Positions 8,279-16,651 of a stretch of DNA of 34,492 nt are shown piece by piece. The stretch is from Pseudomonadota bacterium. Its GTDB lineage: Bacteria; Pseudomonadota; Gammaproteobacteria; Steroidobacterales; Steroidobacteraceae. The notes beneath the pieces are model-generated. The model did no database searches. It had not been told where the DNA came from and was given only the letters and a program-made list of their open reading frames with translations. Location: positions 1-34,492 of the forward strand of contig CANGJP010000021.1 in assembly GCA_947454465.1 (NCBI GenBank), written 5' to 3'. The position numbers and the translations under genes were made by a program. Positions within the stretch are counted from its first letter, which is position 1; each line of letters opens with the position of its first letter.

Positions 8279-9192
8279 TTAGTGTTCGCTCCTACAAGAA
8301 GGCGTGCCAGGGTATCATCGAATAGACCGAATAAGTCCTTTGCTGCGTCAGTGCCGCCTACGGTAAAGGGTAATTTTACAACGGCAATGCCACCATTCTT
8401 ACTCAGCCATTCCGATGGCTTGGGATCTTGATATGCTGAATACAGCGTCATTCGAACGTGTGTAGTTTTCAATGAGGTTAACAAGCCTTGTAAATGGGAT
8501 GCTGTGGGCTCAACTCCGGGTTTGGGTTCCAAGACCGCAACTTCTTTCAAGCCCAACCAGTCGTATAGATAGACATAGGCTTTGTGTCGTGACACCACGG
8601 CAACATCGCGCAATGGTGCGGCCTGTGCAGTCCATCGGGTCATGGCCTGTTGCCAGCGTTGCGAAAAGCTCGCGAGATTTTGTGCGTATTGGCCTGCATT
8701 GGCACTGTCTACTTGCTGTAAACGAGTGCTTAAGGCACTGGCTACTAGTGCGATATTGCGAGGGTCCAGTTGAATGTGTGGATTGCCTGCGGCATGCACA
8801 TCGCCCTGAGCACGATCTAATTGGGTCGGTATTTCTAATTTCTTAACGAAGTCAGCCGCTGCAAAGTTACCCAGTTTCCCTGCTTGAACATTGGCATTGC
8901 CCGATTGCTGCAATAATACGGGTAACCAACCGATCTCGAGTTCAGCACCCGTACACACTACTAAATCCGCATTGCGTACGCGTGCAATCAAACTTGGCTT
9001 GGCCTGAATCTGATGTGGATCTTGCAATGCGCTGGTGGCGACCGTGACGTCTAGCAATTTGCCGCCGAGTTCCTGTGCAAGCGCTCCCCATTCCGGTTCA
9101 CAGGCAAAGATGCGCAGTGCAGCGTGAGCGGTATTACTCTGAATGAGCAGTGAGATGACGGCTACAGCCATCAATACATTTTTCTTCAACAT
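8275..9192 (-). CDS. znuA: Periplasmic metal-binding protein (ZnuA/TroA family)
   Basis: This 305-residue protein has a Sec signal peptide (cleavage after about residue 24, AHA) and the bilobed cluster A-I solute-binding fold. Three His ligands can be placed: His60 (DPHQ), His139 (NPHIQLDP) and His203 (SRHKAYVYLYDWLG). The fourth, acidic, ligand is probably in the C-terminal GGTDAAKD region. The His-rich loop of E. coli ZnuA is missing, so the preferred metal, Zn or Mn, is uncertain. A TAGGAG ribosome-binding site lies at normal spacing. It follows the outer-membrane protein gene by 27 bases and overlaps the permease gene, consistent with one metal-uptake operon. Confidence 0.9.
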   Translation of the reverse strand: MLKKNVLMAVAVISLLIQSNTAHAALRIFACEPEWGALAQELGGKLLDVTVATSALQDPHQIQAKPSLIARVRNADLVVCTGAELEIGWLPVLLQQSGNANVQAGKLGNFAAADFVKKLEIPTQLDRAQGDVHAAGNPHIQLDPRNIALVASALSTRLQQVDSANAGQYAQNLASFSQRWQQAMTRWTAQAAPLRDVAVVSRHKAYVYLYDWLGLKEVAVLEPKPGVEPTASHLQGLLTSLKTTHVRMTLYSAYQDPKPSEWLSKNGGIAVVKLPFTVGGTDAAKDLFGLFDDTLARLLVGANTK

Positions 9193-9219
9193 GTGATGCT
9201 CCTAAGTGATCAGCAGCAA

Positions 9220-10449
9220 TCAATAGCTGTGTGCGCCGTGTGCGCCCAAGCTCATTTGATACAGTAAAACCATTTGATTATCGACAACGTCACCTCGTGC
9301 ATAGTCTTTAGCGAACTGCAGGCGCACACGTGAAAATTCGCTGGGGCTGTAATCAAGCATGACTGTATGTTTGCGAGCGTCATCCGTTGGAATCGTCATA
9401 TTGACTTGGTTGCTTGCATAGTCAGGCGTCCCAGAGTTGAGGCGCTCAGTGCGTAGACCCATGCGCCAGCGAGGCATGAATTGATAAATGCCCTGCAGGT
9501 ACCAGCCTGATTGTGTGGCGGTGTAAGCATCTGTCAGATTGCTGGTTTCAGTATCGTACGTAAAATCACCGTCACGTTTGCTGCGCAGGTATTCGCCTTG
9601 CAGTTTGAAATTGGTGCGTGTGGCATTGCCGTTTGGCGCCCATTTCCAAACGCCATCGAGAATCCATACATCTGTTATACCAGTAAAAGCATTGATGACT
9701 TCATGATCATTTGCGTCAATCGATGATAGTTCTTGTGCATCAGCTTTGGTGTGCAAAGTAGAGATGCCGGCACGCCAGCTGTGGTTGTCTCCAACATCAC
9801 CGCCTGTGTGTAGAGTAAATGCAGAAGAACCGGCACCATTACGATTGGTATTCGTACCTGGAAAACTGCGGCCGCGTCCCAATTCGATGCCCACTTGTAG
9901 GAATTGATCCGTGGGTGCTAGCAGAGTGAGTTGTACACCATCGTCAGCATATTGAGTACCAAGCATGGCTTGGTAAGCGAGTGGGGCATCGGCGAAGTCC
10001 CAGGCGTGGGCGTGCTGTGAGTTGACATAGCCGAGGTCAGAGAAGAACCGACCGGCTTTGAGTTGTAATCCATGTCCCAGGGATGTGGTTTGGATGTACG
10101 CATTTTCGACCGAGATTGAGTTGTCGGAACCTAGCGCGATATTGGCGACGCCACGCAGCCAGGGATCGATATTGGCGCTGAGGTCGAGCTCAGATTCCGA
10201 TAGGCTAAACCCTCGAGTGCCGGGGCCGGCCTCGGCATCTTTTGGAAGATCAAATCCTGCAATGCGGTAACTTTCAGGGTCTTGTGATGCATGGGTATAG
10301 CCGCCAGATAAAATCAACGACATGGCTGGGTTGAATGCATTGTCGGTAACGACTGCTGCACCGGTAGGTGTGCTTGAAGCAGCGTAAGTGAGTGGGCTGA
10401 ACGTCAAGCCTAGGGCGATAGCAAGACTAGAGATACTCGTAGATTTCAT
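9220..10449 (-). CDS. Outer-membrane beta-barrel protein (porin-like) of the metal operon
   Basis: The 409-residue product has a signal peptide ending in TYA. Its long strand-rich body has alternating aromatic and polar residues (for example WYLQGIYQFMPRWRMGLRTE), and the C-terminus MVLLYQMSLGAHGAHSY ends in an aromatic residue, as barrel proteins do. It contains SFPGTNTN and HAHAWDF segments, and His residues cluster near the C-terminus. The ATG at 10449 is preferred over the GTG at 10464 because GGTGGGG lies 6 bases before it. Position directly upstream of znuA suggests that it carries metal or a metal complex across the outer membrane. That is inference from context. I do not recognise a named family beyond porin-like. 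Confidence 0.8.
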   Translation of the reverse strand: MKSTSISSLAIALGLTFSPLTYAASSTPTGAAVVTDNAFNPAMSLILSGGYTHASQDPESYRIAGFDLPKDAEAGPGTRGFSLSESELDLSANIDPWLRGVANIALGSDNSISVENAYIQTTSLGHGLQLKAGRFFSDLGYVNSQHAHAWDFADAPLAYQAMLGTQYADDGVQLTLLAPTDQFLQVGIELGRGRSFPGTNTNRNGAGSSAFTLHTGGDVGDNHSWRAGISTLHTKADAQELSSIDANDHEVINAFTGITDVWILDGVWKWAPNGNATRTNFKLQGEYLRSKRDGDFTYDTETSNLTDAYTATQSGWYLQGIYQFMPRWRMGLRTERLNSGTPDYASNQVNMTIPTDDARKHTVMLDYSPSEFSRVRLQFAKDYARGDVVDNQMVLLYQMSLGAHGAHSY

Positions 10450-10539
10450 AAAAAACCCCACCAAATAATGGTATTAAAATCAGAATGACAGGCGAACTCG
10501 AACCGAATTGCTAGCCGCAAGCCGGATCGAGAGAAAGCG

Positions 10540-10887
10540 TCAACTCAGAACTGGGGGAGGGGCCTGGCTTTGGTAGGGGCGTATGAACCGAGTATGTTCC
10601 GACGATTGCTGAATAAACAACGGAGCCGGACTACAAGCAATGTGAACAGTAACCAAGAAAGATACAGGCAGCGGAGCACCGCCAAGAACTGTGTGCGCGC
10701 TGGGGCAGACACTGCAATAGGTTGCATGAACCGCATTACGAACCACGCTGTGTGCATGTTCAGATAGACCATGCTGGGACAGGGAATGGATCATCGCCAT
10801 CGACTGTGCCAACGGCAGAATCAGCGCAAAAGCCAACAGCCCGATACGTAGGCGTTTGGAGAGCGTGGTGATTCTAAACGATCGCAT
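10540..10887 (-). CDS. Small secreted or membrane Cys/His protein (DUF2946-like)
   Basis: This 115-residue protein has a basic N-terminus, one hydrophobic helix (about 16–33), a His-containing stretch (HSLSQHGLSEHAHS) and a CSVCPSAH motif with Cys58 and Cys61. A second hydrophobic patch and a Pro-rich tail (SQAPPPVLS) follow. The layout resembles DUF2946-type small proteins often found beside metal genes, but I cannot confirm membership. It is the first gene of the minus-strand cluster leading into the porin and znuA/znuB, with a 90-base gap to the porin. The Cys and His residues could bind metal or sense redox state. The upstream sequence has TACAAT (10898–10903, minus strand) as a possible -10, but the ribosome-binding site is poor. 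Confidence 0.6.
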   Translation of the reverse strand: MRSFRITTLSKRLRIGLLAFALILPLAQSMAMIHSLSQHGLSEHAHSVVRNAVHATYCSVCPSAHTVLGGAPLPVSFLVTVHIACSPAPLFIQQSSEHTRFIRPYQSQAPPPVLS

Positions 10888-10948
10888 TATGTTTTAGATT
10901 GTATCCAGTCGGCTCTGCTGCGTGACTTAAATTCAGAATGAACTTGAG

Positions 10949-10972
10949 TCTGACGCAGGATCATGCGTCAGA
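10949..10972. promoter_or_regulatory. 9-bp perfect inverted repeat between divergent operons
   Basis: TCTGACGCA (10949–10957) and TGCGTCAGA (10964–10972) are perfect inverted arms separated by 6 bases. They lie about 62 bases upstream of the metal operon and 180 bases upstream of the dienelactone hydrolase gene. The size and symmetry suit a dimeric regulator. It does not look like the Zur or Fur consensus. Confidence 0.45.
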
Positions 10973-11154
10973 ATGCAGTGCAATTCAATACTTTACAATT
11001 CTTTAACGATAGGTTTGCTTGCTCAATATTAATTAAGGCGCTTATGCTGCGCTATGTTTAATGCTCGGAATTTGGTTTGGGCTGATTGATATCAGTCAAT
11101 GTGGTTCATAGTTCCAGTCACGTTTCATGTCACTCATCACAAGGGGTTAATGCG

Positions 11155-12051
11155 ATGGTTTCCAAGACGCCAAAGGTTCCGCGTGAAGCGGTAGAGCTCT
11201 ACGATCAATTCATTCATGGGCATATTACCCGTCGTTCGTTTTTGGATGGGGTTCAGAAGTACGCCATAGGTGGATTGGCAGCATCTGCCATCGTTGATGC
11301 ATTGATGCCAAATTATGCGTTAGGGCAACAGGTTTCTACGACCGATGCACGACTTAAAACCGAATACGTGACGGTTCCATCACCCAATGGTAATGGCAGC
11401 ATCAAGGGTTACTTTGTGCGTCCTGCCAATGCAGGTAGTGCGAAATTACCGGGCATTTTGGTGGTGCATGAAAATCGCGGTCTAAATCCACACATTGAAG
11501 ATATCGCACGTCGTTTGGGATTGGCTAATTTCATGGCCTTTGCGCCAGATGGTCTGAGCTCTGTGGGAGGTTATCCAGGTGATGATGAAAAAGGCGGACA
11601 ATTATTCGCAACTGTGGATAAAACCAAAATGGGCGAAGATTTTTATGCCGCAGCCATGTGGTTGAAAAACCGCGCTGACTGTACAGGAAAAATTGGTGCA
11701 ACTGGTTTTTGTTTCGGTGGTGGAGTGGCTAATACGCTTGCCGTGCGTATGGGTGCTGACTTAGCGGCTGCAGTTCCTTTTTACGGTACCGCACCTGCAG
11801 TAGCCGATGTACCTAAGATCAAGGCCGCTGTGTTGGTGCATCACGGCGAAATGGATACGCGATTTGTTGCAGGCTGGGCTCCCTATGATGCAGCAATGAC
11901 CGCAGCCGGTGTGGTGCATGAAGGGCATATCTATCCGGGTGCCGTGCACGGATTCAATAATGATACGACCGCTGAGCGTTATAACAAAGACGCAGCGGAT
12001 AAGGCGTGGGCCAGTACCCTTGCGTGGTTTAACAAATACGTACGCGGTTGA
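11155..12051 (+). CDS. Dienelactone hydrolase family protein, YghX-like, Tat signal
   Basis: The 298-residue alpha/beta hydrolase closely resembles E. coli YghX as I remember it, including ILVVHENRGLNPHIEDIARR, APDGLSSVGGYPG and GFCFGGGV. The catalytic triad is Cys186 (GFCFGG), Asp234 (GEMDTRF) and His265 (VHGFNND), so the nucleophile is Cys as in dienelactone hydrolases. The N-terminus has ITRRSFLDG followed by a hydrophobic stretch and an ALG site, a twin-arginine-type export signal preceded by a roughly 25-residue conserved segment. The natural substrate is unknown; ester or lactone cleavage is expected. The ATG at 11155 is chosen over 11086 because AAGGGG lies 8 bases before it and the alignment with YghX starts there. 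Confidence 0.92.
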   Translation: MVSKTPKVPREAVELYDQFIHGHITRRSFLDGVQKYAIGGLAASAIVDALMPNYALGQQVSTTDARLKTEYVTVPSPNGNGSIKGYFVRPANAGSAKLPGILVVHENRGLNPHIEDIARRLGLANFMAFAPDGLSSVGGYPGDDEKGGQLFATVDKTKMGEDFYAAAMWLKNRADCTGKIGATGFCFGGGVANTLAVRMGADLAAAVPFYGTAPAVADVPKIKAAVLVHHGEMDTRFVAGWAPYDAAMTAAGVVHEGHIYPGAVHGFNNDTTAERYNKDAADKAWASTLAWFNKYVRG

Positions 12052-12052
12052 C

Positions 12053-12095
12053 CCAAAAAAAAGACGGGCCATTTTTTAGATGGCCCGTTCTCGTT
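12053..12095. terminator. Bidirectional intrinsic terminator
   Basis: A 9-bp stem (ACGGGCCAT 12064–12072 with ATGGCCCGT 12080–12088) is preceded by a run of A residues (T-run on the minus strand) and followed by TCTCGTTT. It separates the convergent hydrolase and PEBP genes and can serve both. Confidence 0.85.
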
Positions 12096-12138
12096 TAGTG
12101 CTTTTATTGAGCGTATATAACGCTGCGGCTCAACTCAA

Positions 12139-12798
12139 TTAAGGTTTAGCTGTCTGGGAGCGTTGTGAACCGCTGCTTGAACTGCTGCCGCTGTTCATGC
12201 CGTTACTTGACGCATTAGGTGCATTAGCACCGCGCAGGTAGGTCACGTCCAGATAAGTGGAAGCTAGCACCTTGCCTTGCATTGCAGCTAGCAATTGTTC
12301 TCTGGTAGCAAGGCCGGGAGGCGCATCAATCTTTAATTCAGGCACCGACAGCGCAAACAGCGTGGCAGTGTAAATTTTTGCGCCGCCACCGCCCGAGCAA
12401 GGTGGGGTATAGCCGGTCTCTTTTTTGCGCATCGTGTGTTGACCCCAGGTGCCGATGTCCTTGGAGTTTTCTGGAAGTGCGCGAACGTTTGCTGGAATGT
12501 TGTACAGCACAATATAAACGTGCTCGGCTTCGTCGCCAGGTGGAATGTGGTGCATGGTCATGGCGAAGGACTTGGTGCCTTCTGGCGGATCATTCCACGT
12601 AAAAGGAGGCGAAATACTTTCACCATCGCAGGTGTACTTGATGGGCAGTGCGCCGCCATTATTCGGTACGGCTGAGCTTTTTAATCGAAATCTAACCGGG
12701 CCGGGTGCGGAGCCTTTTTGGGCTAAGGACATACCGCTCAATGACATCAAGCCGGTTGCAAGCAACAGGATACGAAAGGTTTTGATCGTCAAATTCAT
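12139..12798 (-). CDS. Exported PEBP family protein (YbhB/YbcL-like)
   Basis: This 219-residue protein has a signal peptide ending at about residue 26 (SLAQ) and a phosphatidylethanolamine-binding-protein (Raf kinase inhibitor-like) domain. Diagnostic pieces are YTCDGESISPPFTW, DEAEHVYIVLYNIP, the His/Pro loop YTPPCSGGG and the C-terminal STYLDVTYL. E. coli homologues YbhB and YbcL bind phospholipid-like or anionic ligands, but their role is unclear. The last 30 residues are Asn/Ser-rich low complexity (SSSSSGS) and not part of the fold. AGGGGG lies upstream of the ATG. It ends at the shared terminator with the YghX-like gene and diverges from the first tandem-cupin gene. Confidence 0.9.
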   Translation of the reverse strand: MNLTIKTFRILLLATGLMSLSGMSLAQKGSAPGPVRFRLKSSAVPNNGGALPIKYTCDGESISPPFTWNDPPEGTKSFAMTMHHIPPGDEAEHVYIVLYNIPANVRALPENSKDIGTWGQHTMRKKETGYTPPCSGGGGAKIYTATLFALSVPELKIDAPPGLATREQLLAAMQGKVLASTYLDVTYLRGANAPNASSNGMNSGSSSSSGSQRSQTAKP

Positions 12799-13009
12799 GA
12801 AAAACGTCCCCCTAGTTAGGTTTACTGATTCGACTCTGTATTGTTCCTACGTGTTGATACTACGTTGCCTTGTTTAAAAAGTCGTGGGATATTGGGTCAA
12901 TTTTTATTTACTGTGATGAATTGTTGTCACGGCATTAGGGTGTCTTTGTGGTGTAGATGATGGTCTTTAAGTAGGTTGATTTGGCTTTGTCGTGTTGCAT
13001 GGTCTGTAA

Positions 13010-13021
13010 GGGGGGGGATGT
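13010..13021 (+). promoter_or_regulatory. Poly-G ribosome-binding region of the first tandem-cupin gene
   Basis: Eight G residues (13010–13017) preceded by TAA form an unusually homopolymeric Shine-Dalgarno region 4 bases before the ATG at 13022. An out-of-frame ATG at 13018 lies between and opens only an 8-codon frame. Confidence 0.6.
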
Positions 13022-13939
13022 ATGAAAATTTTTTGTCTGCGTAACGCAGGCTTGTCGTTGTTATCGGCTTGTGTGCTGACCATGGTTGTCAGCATGCCGT
13101 GTGTTGCAGCAGATAAAACTCTATTTGAGGACAATCATGTGCGGTTGGTTGAGGTGACGCGTTGGCCTGGAGAAACCTTTACAACCTCGATGCAAACCTT
13201 GCCGTTCATTGTGGCAGTGGATGCTGCATGGCCTGAGGTGGTCGCTGTTTCCTCACCTCAGGTGGCGATCAATGAGGGGAATACTGGTGTACCACCCTTA
13301 GAGCGAGCTTATCCTTGGTGTAAGGTGCAGACGATGTCTCAAGCACAAAGCAGCACAGTGAAAGGTGATTTTCCGCTCCATTATTACCGTATGGACTATA
13401 AACGTATCGACGGAGACGGTTTTGCCGCCAATTGGCAGAAATGGTATCCGTGGGCGTTGCAGTCACCCGTAAAAAAACCGAATCTCGGTACTCAGCCACA
13501 GGCGGGTGAGCCTTACTCCAAAGACTTTCCCTATCCATTGATCTACGATGCCTTGACGGCGGCACCCGCTAATCATTTTTTACGATATCGCGATGAACAT
13601 GTTGAGTTGGTTGAAGTGTTTATTCGCCCCGGTGAGAGCGAGAATATTCATGGACACCCTTTACCGTCAGTTTTTTTCGATGATGGAGGTGGTTTTTATC
13701 CTGCCATTGAAGCCACTAATTTTTATTTAAACCCCGATACGCCTTTACCGCGTGGCGCCGTAGGTAAGCCTCCGGCTGGAGTGACCTATCCCAGTTGTTA
13801 CGGTGCCATTCCGCAATGGCCGCATTCAGTGACGGTGACTGGTCAGGTACCGCAACATTTCTTCCGCTTACAGTTCGTGCGAATGGATGGTGCCGATATG
13901 CAGAAAAACTGGCAGCGTTGGTATCCCAACTCGAAGTGA
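13022..13939 (+). CDS. Secreted tandem cupin-like protein
   Basis: The 305-residue protein has a Sec signal (cleavage near residue 30, VAA) and two copies of one module, at about 34–143 and 187–302. Each copy opens with a strand pattern (F/Y)-x-D/E-x-HV-x-LVEV-x-x-x-PGE, contains a YP-x-C motif (Cys100, Cys259) and closes with FPLHYYRMDYKRIDGDG or VPQHFFRLQFVRMDGAD and then W-x-x-WYP. Only the second copy has the cupin-type metal motif HGHP (His210, His212). In the first copy the same place reads TTSMQ, so it should not bind metal that way. The two conserved Cys may pair. A longer paralogue lies at 21110. The function is unknown, and a sugar- or small-molecule-binding cupin in the periplasm is inference. 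Confidence 0.8.
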   Translation: MKIFCLRNAGLSLLSACVLTMVVSMPCVAADKTLFEDNHVRLVEVTRWPGETFTTSMQTLPFIVAVDAAWPEVVAVSSPQVAINEGNTGVPPLERAYPWCKVQTMSQAQSSTVKGDFPLHYYRMDYKRIDGDGFAANWQKWYPWALQSPVKKPNLGTQPQAGEPYSKDFPYPLIYDALTAAPANHFLRYRDEHVELVEVFIRPGESENIHGHPLPSVFFDDGGGFYPAIEATNFYLNPDTPLPRGAVGKPPAGVTYPSCYGAIPQWPHSVTVTGQVPQHFFRLQFVRMDGADMQKNWQRWYPNSK

Positions 13940-14001
13940 ACCTCTAAAAACTAATTGAGCTGATTTCTACTGACTGCTGACAAATCAGTATCGCGTCGAT
14001 A

Positions 14002-14043
14002 TAAATAAAAAAGGCCGGAAGCGTTTGCTTCCGGCCTCTTTAA
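14002..14043. terminator. Bidirectional intrinsic terminator
   Basis: An 11-bp stem (AGGCCGGAAGC 14012–14022 with GCTTCCGGCCT 14027–14037) has a 4-base loop. An A-run lies on the left (T-run on the minus strand) and CTTTAAAT on the right. It separates the convergent tandem-cupin and phosphatase genes. Confidence 0.88.
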
Positions 14044-14061
14044 ATAGCAAATAGACTCGCC

Positions 14062-15666
14062 TTATTTAGCTGCTTTGATCGTATAGCTATCTGCAACCAT
14101 TCGGTTCTTTTGCGTTGCGGTTTCCTTAGAGGGTGTCCAGGTTTGGACATAGTCTGCCTTGACCTGGTCTGGTGATACCGTGACGCGAATATAGCCCACG
14201 CCACCTAGAACGGTTCCATTGACGTAGTTGTATTCCTTACCACGATTTCCTAGGTTGGTGTTGGCAGCGCTTGGTTGAGGACCGGCTTGGTAGACGATGC
14301 CATCTAAGTCTTGCTTGGCATAGGTGTGATCATGACCGTGGAAGAAGATGGTGGCTTTATTATCCACGAGCAGTTGGTGGATGGGTTTGCCCCAACCTGG
14401 ACGGGCTTTATCAAAGCCGTAAGTACCATCAAGATTATAGCCACCCCACTCAAGGTACTTGGCCGCTTCAATGCCGCCGCGCATGGTGCCAGCCATGTCT
14501 AATCCACCAATCAAATTGTGGGAGAATACAAACTTGAATTTGGCTTTACTGGTTTCCAGTGTTTTCTTGAGCCAGTCATACTGTTCCTTGCCCAAGGTCA
14601 AATTCCAGTCGCCAGACATTTCGGGTGCAACAGGCTTGTTCCAGTATGGGTCAAGTACGATGAACAGAGCGTCACCCCACTGCCAAGCAAAATTAGCTTC
14701 GCGGATACCGACAAGCTCTTCGTTGCGGCTGCTGCCCGTGTAGAAGCTGTTAGGAAATGGGTTTGGGAAATAACGCTTACGTTCCAGCGCGTTCATGATG
14801 CCGACATTATTGATATTGGCTGGACCTTTCTCGCCTTCATGATTACCTAGTCCTAGGTACATCGTTGCAGAGTGGGTGAGTAGATCAAAATAGGAGCGTT
14901 GTAACTGAGCGCGTTGTTCTACCAATGGACGAGAAGCATCCATACCAAGTTTGTCAACGAAGGTGTTGTCGCCCACGTCGATAATAAAGTCAGGTTTATC
15001 GGCCAGCATGTTGAGTAGACTGGTCTTATAAGCATCTTCGTCTGTCACTTCATCAAGGTGCGGGTCGAATTGCACCGTAAAGGTATAGGTACTGCCGGGT
15101 GCACGTTGTGTCCAGAAGGAATGCTCGGTACGGGCAGTAAAGGTCTGCGTGCCGGGTTCGCGATAATTGAGTCGGTAGAAGTATTCGGTATTGCCTTTGA
15201 GGCCTTCAATGGTGGTGTCTACGGGTTCAGTGGCTTTGTGCAGTACGACAGGTGTCTTGCCGGTATAGCTGCCTGACTTGGTGCCATATTCATAGAATAT
15301 TTCTAAATCTTTGCGAGGTGCCACATTGATCGTGATGGATTTGTCAGTAGGTCGACCCAGCATTTCTTGAGCAATAAAGACCGGATCGTTGGTGGCACGC
15401 TGACGGCTACCCAGGCCGCTGGTTGAGCGGGCAGGGTTATACACGGCTGCAGGATCTGCCGCTTGCTGGAACTGGCTACCCATGCCTTGAGTTGCTGTGG
15501 CAGCACCTGGGGCTTGAGTGGCTGGTTGAGCGCCCATACCGCCGCCCATGCCACCTGCAGCCATACCTTCTGTAGGTTGCGTTTGTGCGCCGGTATCTTG
15601 AATAGCGATAATGGCCCCAGAGGCCACAATCAAACCGGCGATTAAGCCGTAGTGTTTAACTTTCAT
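14062..15666 (-). CDS. Exported purple-acid-phosphatase-like metallophosphoesterase
   Basis: This 534-residue protein has an N-terminal hydrophobic signal and then a Gly/Met/Ala/Gln-rich low-complexity stretch (about 30–70). An Ig/FnIII-like domain comes next (about 105–185, containing FYEYGTKSGSYTGKT and GNTEYFYRLNY), followed by a calcineurin-like phosphoesterase domain. The metal motifs appear in order: FDPHLDE (D-x-H), DVGDN (GD), LGNHEG (GNHE), FSHNL (H) and FHGHDHTYAKQ (GHDH). This is the purple acid phosphatase arrangement. Family enzymes cleave phosphomonoesters or diesters, and the substrate here is unknown. An AGGAG ribosome-binding site precedes the ATG. The gene lies 301 bases downstream of the GDT1-like exporter, too far to assume one operon. 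Confidence 0.88.
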   Translation of the reverse strand: MKVKHYGLIAGLIVASGAIIAIQDTGAQTQPTEGMAAGGMGGGMGAQPATQAPGAATATQGMGSQFQQAADPAAVYNPARSTSGLGSRQRATNDPVFIAQEMLGRPTDKSITINVAPRKDLEIFYEYGTKSGSYTGKTPVVLHKATEPVDTTIEGLKGNTEYFYRLNYREPGTQTFTARTEHSFWTQRAPGSTYTFTVQFDPHLDEVTDEDAYKTSLLNMLADKPDFIIDVGDNTFVDKLGMDASRPLVEQRAQLQRSYFDLLTHSATMYLGLGNHEGEKGPANINNVGIMNALERKRYFPNPFPNSFYTGSSRNEELVGIREANFAWQWGDALFIVLDPYWNKPVAPEMSGDWNLTLGKEQYDWLKKTLETSKAKFKFVFSHNLIGGLDMAGTMRGGIEAAKYLEWGGYNLDGTYGFDKARPGWGKPIHQLLVDNKATIFFHGHDHTYAKQDLDGIVYQAGPQPSAANTNLGNRGKEYNYVNGTVLGGVGYIRVTVSPDQVKADYVQTWTPSKETATQKNRMVADSYTIKAAK

Positions 15667-15967
15667 GAAGTCTCCTGAACGAGTGGAAAACGGGTGATCA
15701 AGTCGTGCGAATGGAGTAATAGCAATCTGATCAATTAGACCAATCTTACCTGAGATTACCGGCTAAAAAACTCACAAAACGCCAAGATACGTCAAAGAAA
15801 TTACAACGTATTGTGCTGTCGCAGTGTGGTCGTAGCCGAACAGTTACGAGAAAGACTGTGCAGTGGTTATCAGTTCTAACCTGTTTCTAGACGGTTTGGT
15901 TTTGTATTCGTATTCGTGCTTGGATTGGCAGGGGAGGAACAGGGCGTTTTTAATGTTTGGCCCGGGT
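15667..15967. other. Intergenic region without a supported gene
   Basis: This 301-base stretch lies between the GDT1-like gene and the phosphatase gene, both on the minus strand. It is AT-rich and should carry the phosphatase promoter. I see no strong hairpin or repeat in it and no ORF with a plausible start signal. Confidence 0.5.
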
Positions 15968-16540
15968 TTAAAGTAATGAATCAATTTTAAAAAGTGTAAA
16001 GAGTCCCATAAGTAAAAATATAGTGGCAGCAACGCTGTGCACTAATTTCATTGGAATGTGATTAGCGAATTTGTTGCCAATGAACACTGCTGGTACATCC
16101 GCGATTAACATACCTAGGGTCGTACCCGCGACAACCAAAATAGGGGTGGAAAAGTGAGCGGCTAACGCTACAGTGGCCAACTGCGTTTTATCACCCATCT
16201 CTGCCATGAAAAATGTGATTAAGGTGGTGCCGAATACCCCTATGTGCTTGGCTATTTGTGTTTCTTCCTCTTCAATTTTATCTGGGATGAGCGTCCACAG
16301 TGCCATGCCGATGAAGGATGCCCCCAGTACCCATCTTAATATTTCGGGATTCACGACTGTGGTGATCCACGTGCCTAATGCGCCCGCTAAACCATGATTA
16401 ACCAGGGTGGCCGCAAGGATACCTAAGACGATCGGGATGGGTTGTTTGAATCGAGCGGCAAGAATAAAGGCTAGTAACTGGGTTTTATCGCCTATTTCAG
16501 CCAGTGCCACTATGCCGGTTGAGATTAAGAATGAGTCCAA
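15968..16540 (-). CDS. GDT1/TMEM165 family cation exporter (UPF0016, Mn-type)
   Basis: The 190-residue membrane protein has about six helices in two homologous halves. Each half carries the family motif E-x-G-D-K-T-Q (AEIGDKTQ at 14–21 and AEMGDKTQ at 113–120). Bacterial members such as MneA export manganese, and eukaryotic GDT1 moves Ca or Mn. A short acidic loop (IEEEETQ) joins the halves. The start appears to be TTG at 16540–16538, with AGGGG about 7 bases upstream. No in-frame ATG would preserve the first motif. The leader contains a long-range inverted repeat but no recognisable yybP-ykoY Mn riboswitch. Manganese export is inferred from the family. Confidence 0.92.
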   Translation of the reverse strand: MDSFLISTGIVALAEIGDKTQLLAFILAARFKQPIPIVLGILAATLVNHGLAGALGTWITTVVNPEILRWVLGASFIGMALWTLIPDKIEEEETQIAKHIGVFGTTLITFFMAEMGDKTQLATVALAAHFSTPILVVAGTTLGMLIADVPAVFIGNKFANHIPMKLVHSVAATIFLLMGLFTLFKIDSLL

Positions 16541-16585
16541 TTTAAGCCCCTATAACGCTGAGGTATTGAAGGGGTATTAAAACAC

Positions 16586-16651
16586 GCATGCCCCTGTGGT
16601 CACTAACACTTTTTCTTAAATGAATTTGTCTAATTCAGTTGGAGGGCATGC
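16586..16651 (-). promoter_or_regulatory. Long-range inverted repeat in the GDT1-like gene leader
   Basis: GCATGCCC (16586–16593) and GGGCATGC (16644–16651) can pair over a 50-base loop, 46–111 bases upstream of the start codon. It could form an mRNA leader stem or be two operator half-sites. The match is short and this entry is tentative. Confidence 0.25.

Noticed and set aside
10888-11085. Zur or Fur box upstream of the metal operon
   Set aside because: No match to the known palindromes was seen. The only strong symmetry is a different inverted repeat.
12545-12877. 110-codon plus-strand ORF
   Set aside because: It is an antisense shadow of the PEBP gene, which has clear family motifs.
15844-16032. 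62-codon minus-strand ORF
   Set aside because: It overlaps the end of the GDT1-like gene in another frame, with no ribosome-binding site and no coding-like composition.
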